This document shows, in pieces, positions 16,122-24,715 of a stretch of 64,000 bases of DNA. Each line of letters begins with the position of its first letter. The stretch's first letter is position 1. Under the pieces are notes generated by a model, which was not told the origin of the DNA, searched no databases, and worked only from the letters and a program-made list of their open reading frames with translations. Both the position numbers and the translations under genes were made by a program. The stretch comes from Actinoplanes auranticolor (GTDB lineage Bacteria > Actinomycetota > Actinomycetes > Mycobacteriales > Micromonosporaceae). The stretch covers positions 1-64,000 of the forward strand of contig NZ_BOQL01000055.1 in assembly GCF_018332655.1 (NCBI RefSeq), given 5' to 3'.

Positions 16122-16484
16122 TCAGCCCCATCCCAGCTCGTGCAACCGCTCGTCGTCGATCCCGAAGTGGTGCGCGATCTCGTGGACCACAGTGATCGCC
16201 ACCTCGTCGACGACGTCCGCCTCCGTGTCGCAGACCTGCAGCGTAGGCAGGCGGTAGATGGTGATGCGGTCGGGCAGCACGCCGGCGTAGTCCCAGCCGC
16301 GGTCGGTCAGCGCAGTGCCCTCGTAGAGGCCGAGCAGGCCCATGCTGCCGTCGGGCGGCAGATCCTCCACCAGGATGACCACGTTGCTCATCACCTTGAG
16401 CAACTCGGGCGGTACTTCGTCCAGGGCCTCGCCGACCAGGTCCTCGAAACGTTCACGGCTCATCTCGACCGGCACGCCGCCCAT
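16122..16484 (-). CDS. Small zincin metallopeptidase (MMP/DUF1025-type)
   Basis: 120 residues. The HExxH zinc motif is HEIAHHFGID, in the short zincin family (Zincin_1) whose members are single-domain cytoplasmic putative peptidases. The N-terminal FEDLVGEALDEVPPEL and the middle LLGLYEGTALT are also conserved. An internal ATG at 16463 is possible. It lies downstream of osmC on the same strand, but a strong hairpin between them suggests separate transcription. Confidence 0.87.
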   Translation of the reverse strand: MGGVPVEMSRERFEDLVGEALDEVPPELLKVMSNVVILVEDLPPDGSMGLLGLYEGTALTDRGWDYAGVLPDRITIYRLPTLQVCDTEADVVDEVAITVVHEIAHHFGIDDERLHELGWG

Positions 16485-16485
16485 T

Positions 16486-16519
16486 GTGCTCCACCCGCGA
16501 GCGTTCGCGGGTGGAGCAC
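16486..16519 (-). terminator. Perfect hairpin after osmC
   Basis: A 15-bp perfect stem (16486-16500 with 16505-16519) closes on a 4-nt loop, 9 nt after the osmC stop and 1 nt before the zincin start codon. Its position would stop osmC transcription or occlude the zincin start. Confidence 0.75.
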
Positions 16520-16528
16520 GGTCGGGTG

Positions 16529-16957
16529 TCAGGCGAGCTTGGCGCTCAGGGTGATCTCGGCGCCGGGCGACAGCAGCCGGGAGATCGGGCAGTTCTCCTT
16601 GGCGCCTTCGGCGATCTTGGCGAAGGTGCCCTCGTCGATGCCGGGAACGTCGCCGACGGTCTCGAGGTCGATGCGGGTGACACCGAAGCCGGCGTCGCCC
16701 TTGTCGAGGTGGACCTTGGCGGTGGTCTCGACGGAGGTCGGCGTGAAGCCGGCGTCCGCGAGGCCCTTGGAGAACGCCATCGAGAAGCAGCCGGCGTGCG
16801 CGGCGCCGATGAGCTCCTCGGGGTTCGTTCCCTCGCCCTCCTCGAAGCGGGACTTGAAGGAGTAGTTCCCCTCGTACCCGCCCTTACCGGTCTTGACGGT
16901 GCCGGAGCCCTCGGTGAGATTGCCCGACCAGCGGGCGGAAGCAGTGCGAATAGGCAT
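16529..16957 (-). CDS. osmC: OsmC family organic hydroperoxide reductase
   Basis: 142 residues, normal OsmC length. The two redox cysteines lie in HAGCFSMA (residue 57 area) and ENCPISR (residue 122 area), the spacing of OsmC/Ohr peroxidases, which reduce organic hydroperoxides with thiol reductants. The N-terminus TASARWSGNLTEGSG is typical of the OsmC branch. Monocistronic, ended by a hairpin, with a leaderless promoter. Confidence 0.92.
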   Translation of the reverse strand: MPIRTASARWSGNLTEGSGTVKTGKGGYEGNYSFKSRFEEGEGTNPEELIGAAHAGCFSMAFSKGLADAGFTPTSVETTAKVHLDKGDAGFGVTRIDLETVGDVPGIDEGTFAKIAEGAKENCPISRLLSPGAEITLSAKLA

Positions 16958-16964
16958 ACGCCTG

Positions 16965-16970
16965 ACGCTA
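16965..16970 (-). promoter_or_regulatory. -10 box TAGCGT, leaderless start of osmC
   Basis: On the minus strand TAGCGT ends 7 nt before ATG 16957. Confidence 0.4.
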
Positions 16971-17012
16971 GTCCATGTCCGTCAGCACTGGTCGGTGGAC
17001 GGGGCACCGGCA

Positions 17013-17798
17013 ATGATGGATCTCATGCCGGAGACCGGAGAGGCCGTCGTCGCGTTCGGCCCGGACGATGACGACGAGGCGGAACGCCCGCCGCGACGCC
17101 GCGCGGCCGTGGGCGAGTTCCTGACCGGGCTCGCGGGTGACCGCCGCGTCGTGCCGATCGCTGCGGCGCTGGGCGCGGTGGCTCTGTTCGGCTCCCTGGT
17201 CTCCGAGTGGCAGCTCACCGAGATCGACGGCACCTACTGGGGCGACGGCGAGGTGGGCACCCGGTCGGCGCAGACCACTCTCGCCGACCTGGACGGCTGG
17301 AGCGGCGGCTATCTGACCGGCCTGTTCCTGCTGGTCGCCGCCACGGTGCTGACGCTGTTCGGTCCGCCGGCCGGCCGCCGGTACGCCCGGCTGGCCGCGC
17401 TCAGCGTCGGCGGGACCCTGCTGGCGACGGTGGTGGCCATCGGGTCGTATCTCGGCGACATCAGCGGCGCCGTCGGCCAGCTCACCCTGACCAACCTGGA
17501 GGAGAACCAGGTCACCGTCTCGAACGGGCGGGGCCTCTGGTGCGCGGGCGTCGGCGTGGCGCTGGTCCTGCTGGCGATGGTGCTGGCCGGGCGGCACCAG
17601 GCCACCGGGCCCGGGTCCGGGCCGGTCGACGCCCCGCCGGACGAGGCGCAGCCGGTCGAGGTCGAGGCTCCGGCCTGGACGTGGCGGCGCCCGGCCACCG
17701 GCGACGAGGACGAGCCGCCCGACGCGCCGTTCGACCTCACCGTCACCGCCGCCAAGCCGTTCACCACGTCCCAGGAGAACACGGACAAGCCCAGCTGA
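17013..17798 (+). CDS. Four-helix membrane protein of unknown function
   Basis: 261 residues from ATG 17013 (ATG codons at 17016 and 17025 are alternatives). The acidic and arginine-rich N-terminal tail (EAVVAFGPDDDDEAERPPRRR) is cytoplasmic; four hydrophobic segments follow (about residues 46-66, 101-119, 125-148 and 175-195). The loop after the first helix is extracytoplasmic and contains an aromatic, acidic stretch. The acidic C-terminus is cytoplasmic. No family recognised. Confidence 0.68.
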   Translation: MMDLMPETGEAVVAFGPDDDDEAERPPRRRAAVGEFLTGLAGDRRVVPIAAALGAVALFGSLVSEWQLTEIDGTYWGDGEVGTRSAQTTLADLDGWSGGYLTGLFLLVAATVLTLFGPPAGRRYARLAALSVGGTLLATVVAIGSYLGDISGAVGQLTLTNLEENQVTVSNGRGLWCAGVGVALVLLAMVLAGRHQATGPGSGPVDAPPDEAQPVEVEAPAWTWRRPATGDEDEPPDAPFDLTVTAAKPFTTSQENTDKPS

Positions 17799-17833
17799 GG
17801 CATATCGGGGTGAAAGCGGGACATCGTCGCCGG

Positions 17834-17839
17834 TAGGCT
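17834..17839 (+). promoter_or_regulatory. -10 box TAGGCT, leaderless start of serS
   Basis: TAGGCT ends 7 nt before GTG 17847, with no Shine-Dalgarno. Confidence 0.4.
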
Positions 17840-17846
17840 CGTCGTC

Positions 17847-19151
17847 GTGATTGACCTGCGTCTCCTCCGTGAGGATCCCGACCTGTTCCGCGCCAGCCAG
17901 CGTCTGCGCGGCGAGTCCCCGTCGAAGGTCGACGACCTGTTGCGCGCCGATGAGGAGCGCCGGGCCGCGACCCAGAGGTTCGAGGCCGTCCGCGCGGAGC
18001 AGAAGTCCCTGGGCGGCGAGGTGTCGCGGGCCAAGGGCGACGAGCGTGCCGCGCTGCTCGCCCGCACCAAGGAGCTCAGCGCCACGGTCAAGGAGATGCA
18101 GGCGGCGACCACCCGGGCCGACCAGGCTCTGCGCCAGGCCCACCTGGCCGTGCCGAATCTGGTGCAGGACGGCGTCCCGCCGGGCGGCGAGGACGACTTC
18201 GTCGTGCTGCGCGAGGTGGGCGACCTCCCGCAGATCGAGAACCCGAAGGACCACCTGGAGATCGGCGAGGCGCTGCGGGCGATCGACACCGAGCGCGGGG
18301 CCAAGGTGTCGGGCTCGCGGTTCTACTTCCTCACCGGGGTGGGCGCCCTGCTGCAGCTGGGCATGCTGCAGCTGGCCATCGCCCAGGCCGTCGAGCACGG
18401 CTTCATCCCGTCGATCACCCCGGCGCTGGTCAAGCCCGAGGCGATGGAGGGCACCGGGTTCCTGGGCGCGCACGCCAGCGAGATCTACCGGCTCGAGGCC
18501 GACGATCTCTACCTGGTCGGCACGTCGGAGGTGGCGCTGGCGGCGTACCACTCGAACGAGATCCTCGACCTGGACAACGGCCCGGAGCGGTTCGCGGGCT
18601 GGTCGTCGTGCTTCCGCCGGGAGGCCGGCTCGCACGGCCGGGACGTCCGCGGCATCCTGCGCGTGCACCAGTTCGACAAGGTGGAGATGTTCTCCTTCTG
18701 CAAGCCGGAGGACGCCGCCGACGAGCACCAGCGGCTGCTCGCGATGGAGGAGGAGATGCTCGCCAAGGTCGAGATCCCGTACCGGGTGATCGACGTGGCG
18801 GCCGGTGACCTGGGCTCCAGCGCGACCCGCAAGTTCGACTGCGAGGCCTGGGTGCCGTCGCAGGGCCGCTACCGCGAGGTCACCTCGACGTCGAACTGCA
18901 CCACGTTCCAGGCCCGCCGGCTCAACATCCGTTACCGCGACGAGGACGGCAAGCCGCAGACGGCCGCGACGCTCAACGGCACGCTGGCCACGACGCGCTG
19001 GCTCATCCCGATCCTGGAGAACCACCAGCAGCCCGACGGCTCCGTGCGCGTCCCCAAGGCCCTCCAGCCGTACCTGGGCGGCCGGGACGTCCTCGAACCC
19101 CCATCCAACCGCCCCGCCGCCACCCTGAAACGGACTGAAGACCGTCGTTGA
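17847..19151 (+). CDS. serS: Seryl-tRNA synthetase
   Basis: 434 residues, class II aminoacyl-tRNA synthetase that charges tRNA-Ser. The N-terminal coiled-coil arm (about residues 30-105, IDLRLLREDPDLFRAS start) binds the tRNA. The catalytic core shows motif 2 as FRREAGSHGRDVRGILR and motif 3 in the C-terminal NGTLATTRWLIPILENH, both intact. The start is GTG with a leaderless promoter. A hairpin follows the stop. Confidence 0.96.
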   Translation: MIDLRLLREDPDLFRASQRLRGESPSKVDDLLRADEERRAATQRFEAVRAEQKSLGGEVSRAKGDERAALLARTKELSATVKEMQAATTRADQALRQAHLAVPNLVQDGVPPGGEDDFVVLREVGDLPQIENPKDHLEIGEALRAIDTERGAKVSGSRFYFLTGVGALLQLGMLQLAIAQAVEHGFIPSITPALVKPEAMEGTGFLGAHASEIYRLEADDLYLVGTSEVALAAYHSNEILDLDNGPERFAGWSSCFRREAGSHGRDVRGILRVHQFDKVEMFSFCKPEDAADEHQRLLAMEEEMLAKVEIPYRVIDVAAGDLGSSATRKFDCEAWVPSQGRYREVTSTSNCTTFQARRLNIRYRDEDGKPQTAATLNGTLATTRWLIPILENHQQPDGSVRVPKALQPYLGGRDVLEPPSNRPAATLKRTEDRR

Positions 19152-19162
19152 CCAACTGGTAA

Positions 19163-19205
19163 CCGGCCCGCTACCTCGAGGCATAGCCGCTGGTAGCCGG
19201 GCCGG
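19163..19205 (+). terminator. Hairpin after serS
   Basis: CCGGCCCGCTACC (19163-19175) pairs with GGTAGCCGGGCCGG (19192-19205) with one bulged base, 11 nt after the serS stop. Confidence 0.55.
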
Positions 19206-19259
19206 TGTAACGTTTTCCTTCCGCCCTCCGCGGGGGTTGTCACACCCTCGGAGGAACAC

Positions 19260-20072
19260 ATGGCCAAGCCTGGACTGCCCAAGCTGATCGCCACGGACCT
19301 GGACGGCACGCTCGTACGCAGCGACGACACCGTGTCCGCGTACACCCATGAGGTCCTGCAGCGGGTCCGGGCCGCCGGCATCCGCATCGTCGGTGCCACC
19401 GGCCGTGGCCCCCGCCTGACCAGCCTGGTCCGCAGCGATATCCGGGACGCCGACTTCCTCGTGCTGGCCCAGGGCGGCTGGGTGATCGACCAGCAGGAGA
19501 GCCAGATCCTGCGCAGCGAGCGGCTCCCGGGCCCTGACCTGTCCGCCGTCCTGGCGGATCTGGAGGCGGAGGTCGGACCGCTGTCGGTGATGGTCGAGGC
19601 GCTGGAGCACGACGATGCGCCGCTCTGGGGCGACTACGACCCCACCTGGCGCTATCCGGTCGTGGTGGAGCGGCGCTCGCGGACCGAGTGCCTGACCGGT
19701 GACGTGATCAAGGCGTTCGCGCGGTCGTTCGAGCACCACGTCGACGACCTGCTCGCCGTGGCCCAGCGGATCGTGCCGCCGGACGTGGCTTCGGTCACCC
19801 AGGCCGGCCTGAACTACATCGAGATCTGCCCGCCGAACGTCGACAAGGGCACCGGCCTGGCGGTCGTCGCGCAGGCTGTCGGCGTCGACCCGGCCGACGT
19901 GCTGGTCTTCGGGGACATGCCCAACGACCTGCCGATGTTCGCCTGGGCCGGGTGGAGCCGGGTGGCGGTGCGCAACGCCCACGCGACGCTGCTGGCGGTC
20001 GCCGACGAGGTCACCTTGACCAACGACGAGGACGGTGTGGCGGTCTATCTGGACCGGCTACTGTCGAGGTGA
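19260..20072 (+). CDS. HAD-superfamily (Cof-type) phosphatase
   Basis: 270 residues. HAD motif I is DLDGTLVRSDD (nucleophile and acid Asp), motif II VGATGRGPR, motif IV FGDMPNDLPMF; the cap between them is of the Cof type. Probable substrate is a sugar or cofactor phosphate, not identifiable. GGAGGAACAC before ATG sets the start. Its TGA shares one base with the ATG of the next gene, and the C-terminal 55 residues are nearly the same as in that gene, so the two arose by tandem duplication and are co-transcribed. Confidence 0.88.
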   Translation: MAKPGLPKLIATDLDGTLVRSDDTVSAYTHEVLQRVRAAGIRIVGATGRGPRLTSLVRSDIRDADFLVLAQGGWVIDQQESQILRSERLPGPDLSAVLADLEAEVGPLSVMVEALEHDDAPLWGDYDPTWRYPVVVERRSRTECLTGDVIKAFARSFEHHVDDLLAVAQRIVPPDVASVTQAGLNYIEICPPNVDKGTGLAVVAQAVGVDPADVLVFGDMPNDLPMFAWAGWSRVAVRNAHATLLAVADEVTLTNDEDGVAVYLDRLLSR

Positions 20073-20878
20073 TGCCACCCTTTCGCCTTGTCGCTTCCGA
20101 CATCGACGGCACCCTGATCCGGACCGACGGCACACTCAGCCCCCGCACCATCGGGGTCCTCGACCAGCTCTACACCCGCGGCGTCCCGACGGTCCTGGTG
20201 ACCGGCCGGCCGGTGCGCTGGCTGCGCCAGCTCTACGACCAGATGGCCGAGCCGCTGCCGGCCGTCTGCGCCAACGGCGCCGTGGTCTACGACCCCGACA
20301 CCGACGAGATCCTGCGGGCCGCGCCGCTCACGGTCGAGCTGCTGATGGACGTGACCCGGCAGCTGCGCGAGGCGGTGCCGGACGTCGCGCTGGCCGTCGA
20401 GGTCGAGGACGGACGGAGCTTCTGGTACGAGGAGAAGTGGCCCCTGCGCTGGGACGGCGAGCACAAGCAGGTCCGCGTGCTCGCCTCGCCCGAGGAGCTC
20501 ACGTCCGTACCCGCGGTCAAGCTCCTCGCCCGCTCGGCCAGTTACGGCCCGGACGACTTCGCCGAGCTGGTCAGCCGCACGCTGGGCGGAATCGCCGAGG
20601 CCACCCACTCGTCGTCGTCCGCGCTGGTGGAGATCTCCGCCGCCGGGGTGACCAAGGCGGCCGGGCTGGCCTGGCTGTGCGAGCGTGAGGGCTTCACCGC
20701 CGAGGACGTCGTGGCCTTCGGGGACATGCCGAACGACCTGCCCCTGCTGGCCTGGGCCGGCCGTTCCGTGGCGATGAGCAACGCCCACCCCGCCGTCCGT
20801 GAGGTCGCCGACGAGGTGACGCTCACGAACGACGAGGACGGCGTGGCCGTGTATCTCGAGAAGCTCTTCGATCTCTAG
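20072..20878 (+). CDS. HAD-superfamily (Cof-type) phosphatase, tandem paralog
   Basis: 268 residues. HAD motif I is SDIDGTLIRTDG, motif II VTGRPVRW, motif IV FGDMPNDLPLLAW, with the Cof cap between. The ending VADEVTLTNDEDGVAVYL repeats the ending of the preceding gene. GTG 20069 is an equally possible start. The last bases overlap the end of the convergent proteasome activator gene by four nucleotides, so neither gene has a terminator between them. Confidence 0.88.
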   Translation: MPPFRLVASDIDGTLIRTDGTLSPRTIGVLDQLYTRGVPTVLVTGRPVRWLRQLYDQMAEPLPAVCANGAVVYDPDTDEILRAAPLTVELLMDVTRQLREAVPDVALAVEVEDGRSFWYEEKWPLRWDGEHKQVRVLASPEELTSVPAVKLLARSASYGPDDFAELVSRTLGGIAEATHSSSSALVEISAAGVTKAAGLAWLCEREGFTAEDVVAFGDMPNDLPLLAWAGRSVAMSNAHPAVREVADEVTLTNDEDGVAVYLEKLFDL

Positions 20879-21450
20879 AGGTACTGGCCGGTGCGGCCGC
20901 TGCCGTCACCGGCGCCCTGGCTCGGCATGCCCGGGATGACGCCGTTGGGTCCCATCGGCAGGGCCGGGCGGCCGGCGCCACCGCCGCGCATCTGCTCCAA
21001 CTGCAGCCGGGCCGCCATCTGCTGCGCGACCAGGGCCGCCTGGATGCCGTGGAACAGACCTTCCAGCCAGCCCACGAGCTGAGCCTGGGCGATCCGCAGC
21101 TCCGGCTCGCTGGGCGGCGTCTCGCCCTCGAACGGCAGCGACAGCCGCTCGAGCTCCTCCTGCAGCTCGGGCGCGAGGCCGTCCTCGAGCTCCTTGATGG
21201 AACGCTGGTGGATCTCCCGCAGCCGGCCCCGGCTCGCCTCGTCCAGCGGCGCCGCCCGGACCTCTTCGAGCAGCTGCTTGATCATGCTGCCGATCCGCAT
21301 GACCTTGGCGGGCTGCTCGATCAGGTTGCCGGGCTCCTCGGGCTTGAGGTTGCCGTCGGTCCCCACCGTGCCCAGGGGGCGGCCGTCGGGGCCCACCACG
21401 ATGACGGAGTCGTCTTCCTGCTGGTCTGTGGTGCGGGTGTCGTCGGTCAT
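20875..21450 (-). CDS. bpa: Bacterial proteasome activator (Bpa/PafE)
   Basis: 191 residues. An acidic disordered N-terminus (DDTRTTDQQEDDS), a four-helix core (about 45-150, with IEQPAKVMRIGSMIKQLLEEV near the start) and a long flexible Gly/Pro tail ending TGQYL. The last three residues are the hydrophobic-Tyr-X docking motif that opens the gate of the actinobacterial 20S proteasome, so this ring-forming adaptor feeds unfolded proteins without ATP. ATG 21450 is chosen; an earlier frame start is not conserved. It tells that the organism has a proteasome. Confidence 0.93.
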   Translation of the reverse strand: MTDDTRTTDQQEDDSVIVVGPDGRPLGTVGTDGNLKPEEPGNLIEQPAKVMRIGSMIKQLLEEVRAAPLDEASRGRLREIHQRSIKELEDGLAPELQEELERLSLPFEGETPPSEPELRIAQAQLVGWLEGLFHGIQAALVAQQMAARLQLEQMRGGGAGRPALPMGPNGVIPGMPSQGAGDGSGRTGQYL

Positions 21451-21485
21451 ACGATCCATCTTGCCGCAGGCAGCCCAGTGACCCG

Positions 21486-22313
21486 TCAGGGGCGTAGCTC
21501 CGCCACCGCGCATTTGACCGATCCGCCACCCCGCTTGAGCTCGGTGAGCTCCACCAGCACGGGGGTGTAGCCGTGCGCGCGCACCTTGTCGGCCATCGCG
21601 GTGGCCTCGGTGTTGAGAATCACGTGATGACCGTCACTGACCAGGTTCAGGCCGAAGGACTCGGCGTCGGCGCGGTCGGCGATGACCGCGTCCGGGAAGA
21701 GCTGGCGCAGCACGCGCTGGGAGGCCGCGGAGAAGGCGTCCGGGTAGTACGTGATGTGCCGGTCGTCGAGGGCGGCCAGCGCGGTGTCCAGGTGGTAGAA
21801 CGCCGGGTCGACCAGCTTGAGGGAGACCACCGGCCGGCCGAGGACCTCCTGGGCCTCGGCGTGCGCGGCCGGGTCGGTGCGGAAGCCGTGACCGGCGAGG
21901 ATCAGACCGCCGTACGCCCCGGGCAGGTACGCGAAGTCACCCTCACCCTCGTTGACGTGCTCCGGGCCGGCGAAAGTCCACGGGCCGCCTGCGTAGAACA
22001 GCTGATGGGCGGCGGCCTCGGCGGCGCGCTGGGGGAATTTGAACCGCGCGCCGTAGACCCGGCCGTCGACGGAGAACGCGCCGTTGGCCGCGTAGACCAT
22101 GTCCGGCAGGCCGGGGTGGGCGTCCAGGACGTGCACGGCGTGCCCCAGGTCGGTGAGCGTGTCGCGGAGCAGGTGCCACTGCTTGAGCGCGAGAGCCGGG
22201 TCGACCGGGACGGTGGTGTCCATCCAGGGATTGATCGTGTACTCGACCGTGAAGTGCTCGGGCGGACACATGAGATATGTCCGGGTTCGCGGCAAGCGTT
22301 CCGTGTGGCTCAT
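21486..22313 (-). CDS. ddaH: Dimethylargininase (DDAH)-type amidinohydrolase
   Basis: 275 residues. The guanidine-modifying fold shows the catalytic His in YHLDTAL, Cys268 in GGSVKCAVAELRP and the substrate loop VEYTINPWMD. It hydrolyses methylated arginine, giving citrulline and dimethylamine, or a related guanidino substrate. The divergent Lrp/AsnC regulator 68 bp away is a common partner and probably controls it. No ornithine aminotransferase is adjacent, though in many actinomycetes that gene follows. Leaderless promoter. Confidence 0.86.
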   Translation of the reverse strand: MSHTERLPRTRTYLMCPPEHFTVEYTINPWMDTTVPVDPALALKQWHLLRDTLTDLGHAVHVLDAHPGLPDMVYAANGAFSVDGRVYGARFKFPQRAAEAAAHQLFYAGGPWTFAGPEHVNEGEGDFAYLPGAYGGLILAGHGFRTDPAAHAEAQEVLGRPVVSLKLVDPAFYHLDTALAALDDRHITYYPDAFSAASQRVLRQLFPDAVIADRADAESFGLNLVSDGHHVILNTEATAMADKVRAHGYTPVLVELTELKRGGGSVKCAVAELRP

Positions 22314-22320
22314 GAGGTAA

Positions 22321-22326
22321 AGGCTA
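22321..22326 (-). promoter_or_regulatory. -10 box TAGCCT, leaderless start of ddaH
   Basis: On the minus strand TAGCCT ends 7 nt before ATG 22313. It lies in the intergenic space shared with the Lrp gene, the likely operator region. Confidence 0.4.
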
Positions 22327-22381
22327 GGTACGCTGGCACGGCGGAAAACAGCCCTAACTCTTGCTCGTCGGAGGCGAATCG

Positions 22382-22840
22382 TTGCAGATGGACGCCGTTG
22401 ACCAGCGAATCATTGCGTTGCTCGTGGCGGACGCGCGCGCCTCGTACGCCGAGATCGGCGCCAAGGTCTCGCTCAGCGCCCCCGCGGTGAAACGCCGTGT
22501 CGACCGGCTGCGCTCCAGCGGGGTCATCAAGGGATTCACAACCGTCATCGAGCCGGCCGCCGTGGGCTGGACCACCGAGGCGTTCGTCGAGCTGTTCTGC
22601 ACCGGGCGGACCACTCCGGCCCAGATCACCGTGGCCACCCGCCGGCACCCCGAGGTCGTCGGGGCGTACACGGTCTCCGGCCAGGCCGACGCGCTCGTGC
22701 ACCTGCGCGCCGCCGACATCGGCCACCTCGAGCAGGCGCTCGAGCGCCTGCGGGCCGAGCCGTTCGTGACCTCCACCCGCAGCATGGTGGTGCTGTCCCG
22801 GCTGGTCGAGATCCCCACGCCGGTGCCCGCGCCGAATTAG
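22382..22840 (+). CDS. Lrp/AsnC family transcriptional regulator
   Basis: 152 residues from TTG 22382. An N-terminal AsnC-type helix-turn-helix (DQRIIALLVADARASYAEIGAKVSL) is followed by the RAM ligand-binding domain (VEL..TGRTTPAQITVATRRHPEVVGAYTVSGQADALVHL). TTG is chosen because GGAGG lies 7 nt upstream; ATG 22388 would leave 13 nt. Divergent from ddaH, which it most likely controls, with an arginine-related amino acid as the expected effector (inference). Confidence 0.9.
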   Translation: MQMDAVDQRIIALLVADARASYAEIGAKVSLSAPAVKRRVDRLRSSGVIKGFTTVIEPAAVGWTTEAFVELFCTGRTTPAQITVATRRHPEVVGAYTVSGQADALVHLRAADIGHLEQALERLRAEPFVTSTRSMVVLSRLVEIPTPVPAPN

Positions 22841-22876
22841 CCGGAACCCGGGACGGTCACGCAGCGTCCCACCCCC

Positions 22877-24715
22877 ATGTCGCGCCGTCTGCTGTTCTGC
22901 GCCGTCCTGGCGCTCACTGTCCCGCTCGCCGGCTGCACCGCTGACACCCCGGCACCCCCTTCGCCGCTGCCCACCTCCGGTGGTGGAGCGATGCGGCTGG
23001 TCGCTTTTGACTCCTGCCGGCAGCTCGCCGACGATCTGCGGAAGGCGGCCAAGGCCAGCGTCGGGCCGTACGGCCTGCCCGGCAGCGAAATGGCTTATCC
23101 GGAGCTCCTCAGCGACGGGGCCCGGGCCATGGCCGACGCGGCGGGCGCAGCCCCCGCGGCCGCCGCGGCCCCGGACTTCTCCCGCACGAACGTGCACGAG
23201 CAGGGCGCCGACGAGCCCGACCTGATCAAGACAGACGGACGCCGGATCGTCACCGTCGCCGACGGCACCCTGCGGGTCATCGACGCCGCCACCCGCAAGG
23301 AGACCGGCCGGCTCGACCTCGAGGCCGGCCGGGGCGGCGAGCTCCAGCTGCTGCTCTCCGGCAACTCCGCCCTGGTGCTCGTGCCCCCGGGCTACCACCA
23401 CCGGGCCATCACGGCCGACGGCCCCGACCCCCGCCCCGGTGGCCAACGGCCGCAGGTGCTGCTGGTCGATCTGACCGGCACTCCCACCGTGGTCAGCCGC
23501 TACCGCGGGGAAGGCGCCCTGATCGACGCCCGGATGACCGGCAGCGTCGCCCGGGTTGTCCTGCGCAGCACGCCACGGATCACCTTCCCCTCCGAGTCCG
23601 GACAGTTCGACAACAAGAAGCGGATCGCCGCGAACCGCGAGACGATCGACGACGCTCCCGCCGACGCCTGGCTGCCCCGCTGGGAGATCACCGACCGCAC
23701 CGGCACCACGACGGGACAGACCGACTGCGGCCGGGTCAGCCGGCCCGCCGGCTATTCGGGCGCGGCCGTGGTCAGCGTGCTCACCTTTGACCTGACCAGG
23801 CCCACCCTGGGCAGCGGCGACCCGGTCGCGGTCGTGGCCGACGGCGACACCGTCTACGCCACGCCGGACAGCCTGTACCTCGCCAACGACGACCGCTGGC
23901 GCTTCGCCGGCCGGGCCGTGGACCGGGCCCACCGGCAGACGGAGCTCTTCAAGTTCACCCTGACCGGCAACCAGCCGCCGACCTACCGGGCATCGGGAAC
24001 CGTGCCGGGTTACCTGATCAACCAGTACGCGCTGTCCGAATGGGCCGGCCACCTGCGCGTCGCCACCACGGACGGCGCGACGGAACGCTCAGCCGTACGG
24101 GTGCTCGCGGAACGCGACGGCAAGCTCGCGCAGACCGGCATCGTCGACGGCCTCGGCAAGGGTGAGCGGATCTACTCCGTACGTTTCCTCGGCGCCCGCG
24201 GCTACGTGGTCACCTTCAAGCAGACCGACCCGCTCTACAGCCTCGACCTGCGCGACCCGGCCAAGCCCACGGTCACCGGCGAGCTGAAGATCACCGGCTA
24301 TTCGGCGCACCTGCAGCCGGTCGGCGAGAACCGGCTCATCGGCATCGGCCAGGAGGCGGACGGCAACGGGCGCATCCAGGGCCTGCAGGTGTCCCTCTTC
24401 GATGTGGCCGACCCGGCGAACCCGAAGCGGCTCGCGCAGTACCACCTGCCGGGTGGCCACTCGCACGCCGAGTACGACCCGCACGCCCTGCTCTGGTGGC
24501 CGGCGACGAGCACGCTGATCGTGCCGGTGGAGTCCCGCGGCGCGCTGGCGCTGCGGGTGACCGACGACCTCACCCTGGCCGATCAGGTCGACCAGCCCGC
24601 ACTGTTCCGGTCCCTGGTCATCGGGAGTGAGCTGTGGACGCTGTCGAAGGCCGGCCTGCGGGCCTCCGACCTGTCCACGATGGACCAGCTGGCCTGGGTG
24701 CCGATGGAAAGCTAG
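22877..24715 (+). CDS. Beta-propeller lipoprotein (DUF2233/Beta_propel type)
   Basis: 612 residues with a lipoprotein signal ending PLAGC (Cys20). After an 80-residue linker and a helical part, repeated WD-like blades occur (for example DGRRIVTVADGTLRVIDA, GARGYVVTFKQTDPLYSLDL), matching the secreted beta-propeller family PF09826. Exported and membrane-anchored; function unknown. The stop overlaps the end of the convergent YbjN-like gene by four bases. Confidence 0.85.
   Translation: MSRRLLFCAVLALTVPLAGCTADTPAPPSPLPTSGGGAMRLVAFDSCRQLADDLRKAAKASVGPYGLPGSEMAYPELLSDGARAMADAAGAAPAAAAAPDFSRTNVHEQGADEPDLIKTDGRRIVTVADGTLRVIDAATRKETGRLDLEAGRGGELQLLLSGNSALVLVPPGYHHRAITADGPDPRPGGQRPQVLLVDLTGTPTVVSRYRGEGALIDARMTGSVARVVLRSTPRITFPSESGQFDNKKRIAANRETIDDAPADAWLPRWEITDRTGTTTGQTDCGRVSRPAGYSGAAVVSVLTFDLTRPTLGSGDPVAVVADGDTVYATPDSLYLANDDRWRFAGRAVDRAHRQTELFKFTLTGNQPPTYRASGTVPGYLINQYALSEWAGHLRVATTDGATERSAVRVLAERDGKLAQTGIVDGLGKGERIYSVRFLGARGYVVTFKQTDPLYSLDLRDPAKPTVTGELKITGYSAHLQPVGENRLIGIGQEADGNGRIQGLQVSLFDVADPANPKRLAQYHLPGGHSHAEYDPHALLWWPATSTLIVPVESRGALALRVTDDLTLADQVDQPALFRSLVIGSELWTLSKAGLRASDLSTMDQLAWVPMES

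Noticed and set aside
16968..19982. A 1004-codon open frame on the minus strand
   Set aside because: It runs opposite serS and the first HAD gene, whose protein motifs are clear; the minus frame is a His/Arg/Gly-rich product of high GC.
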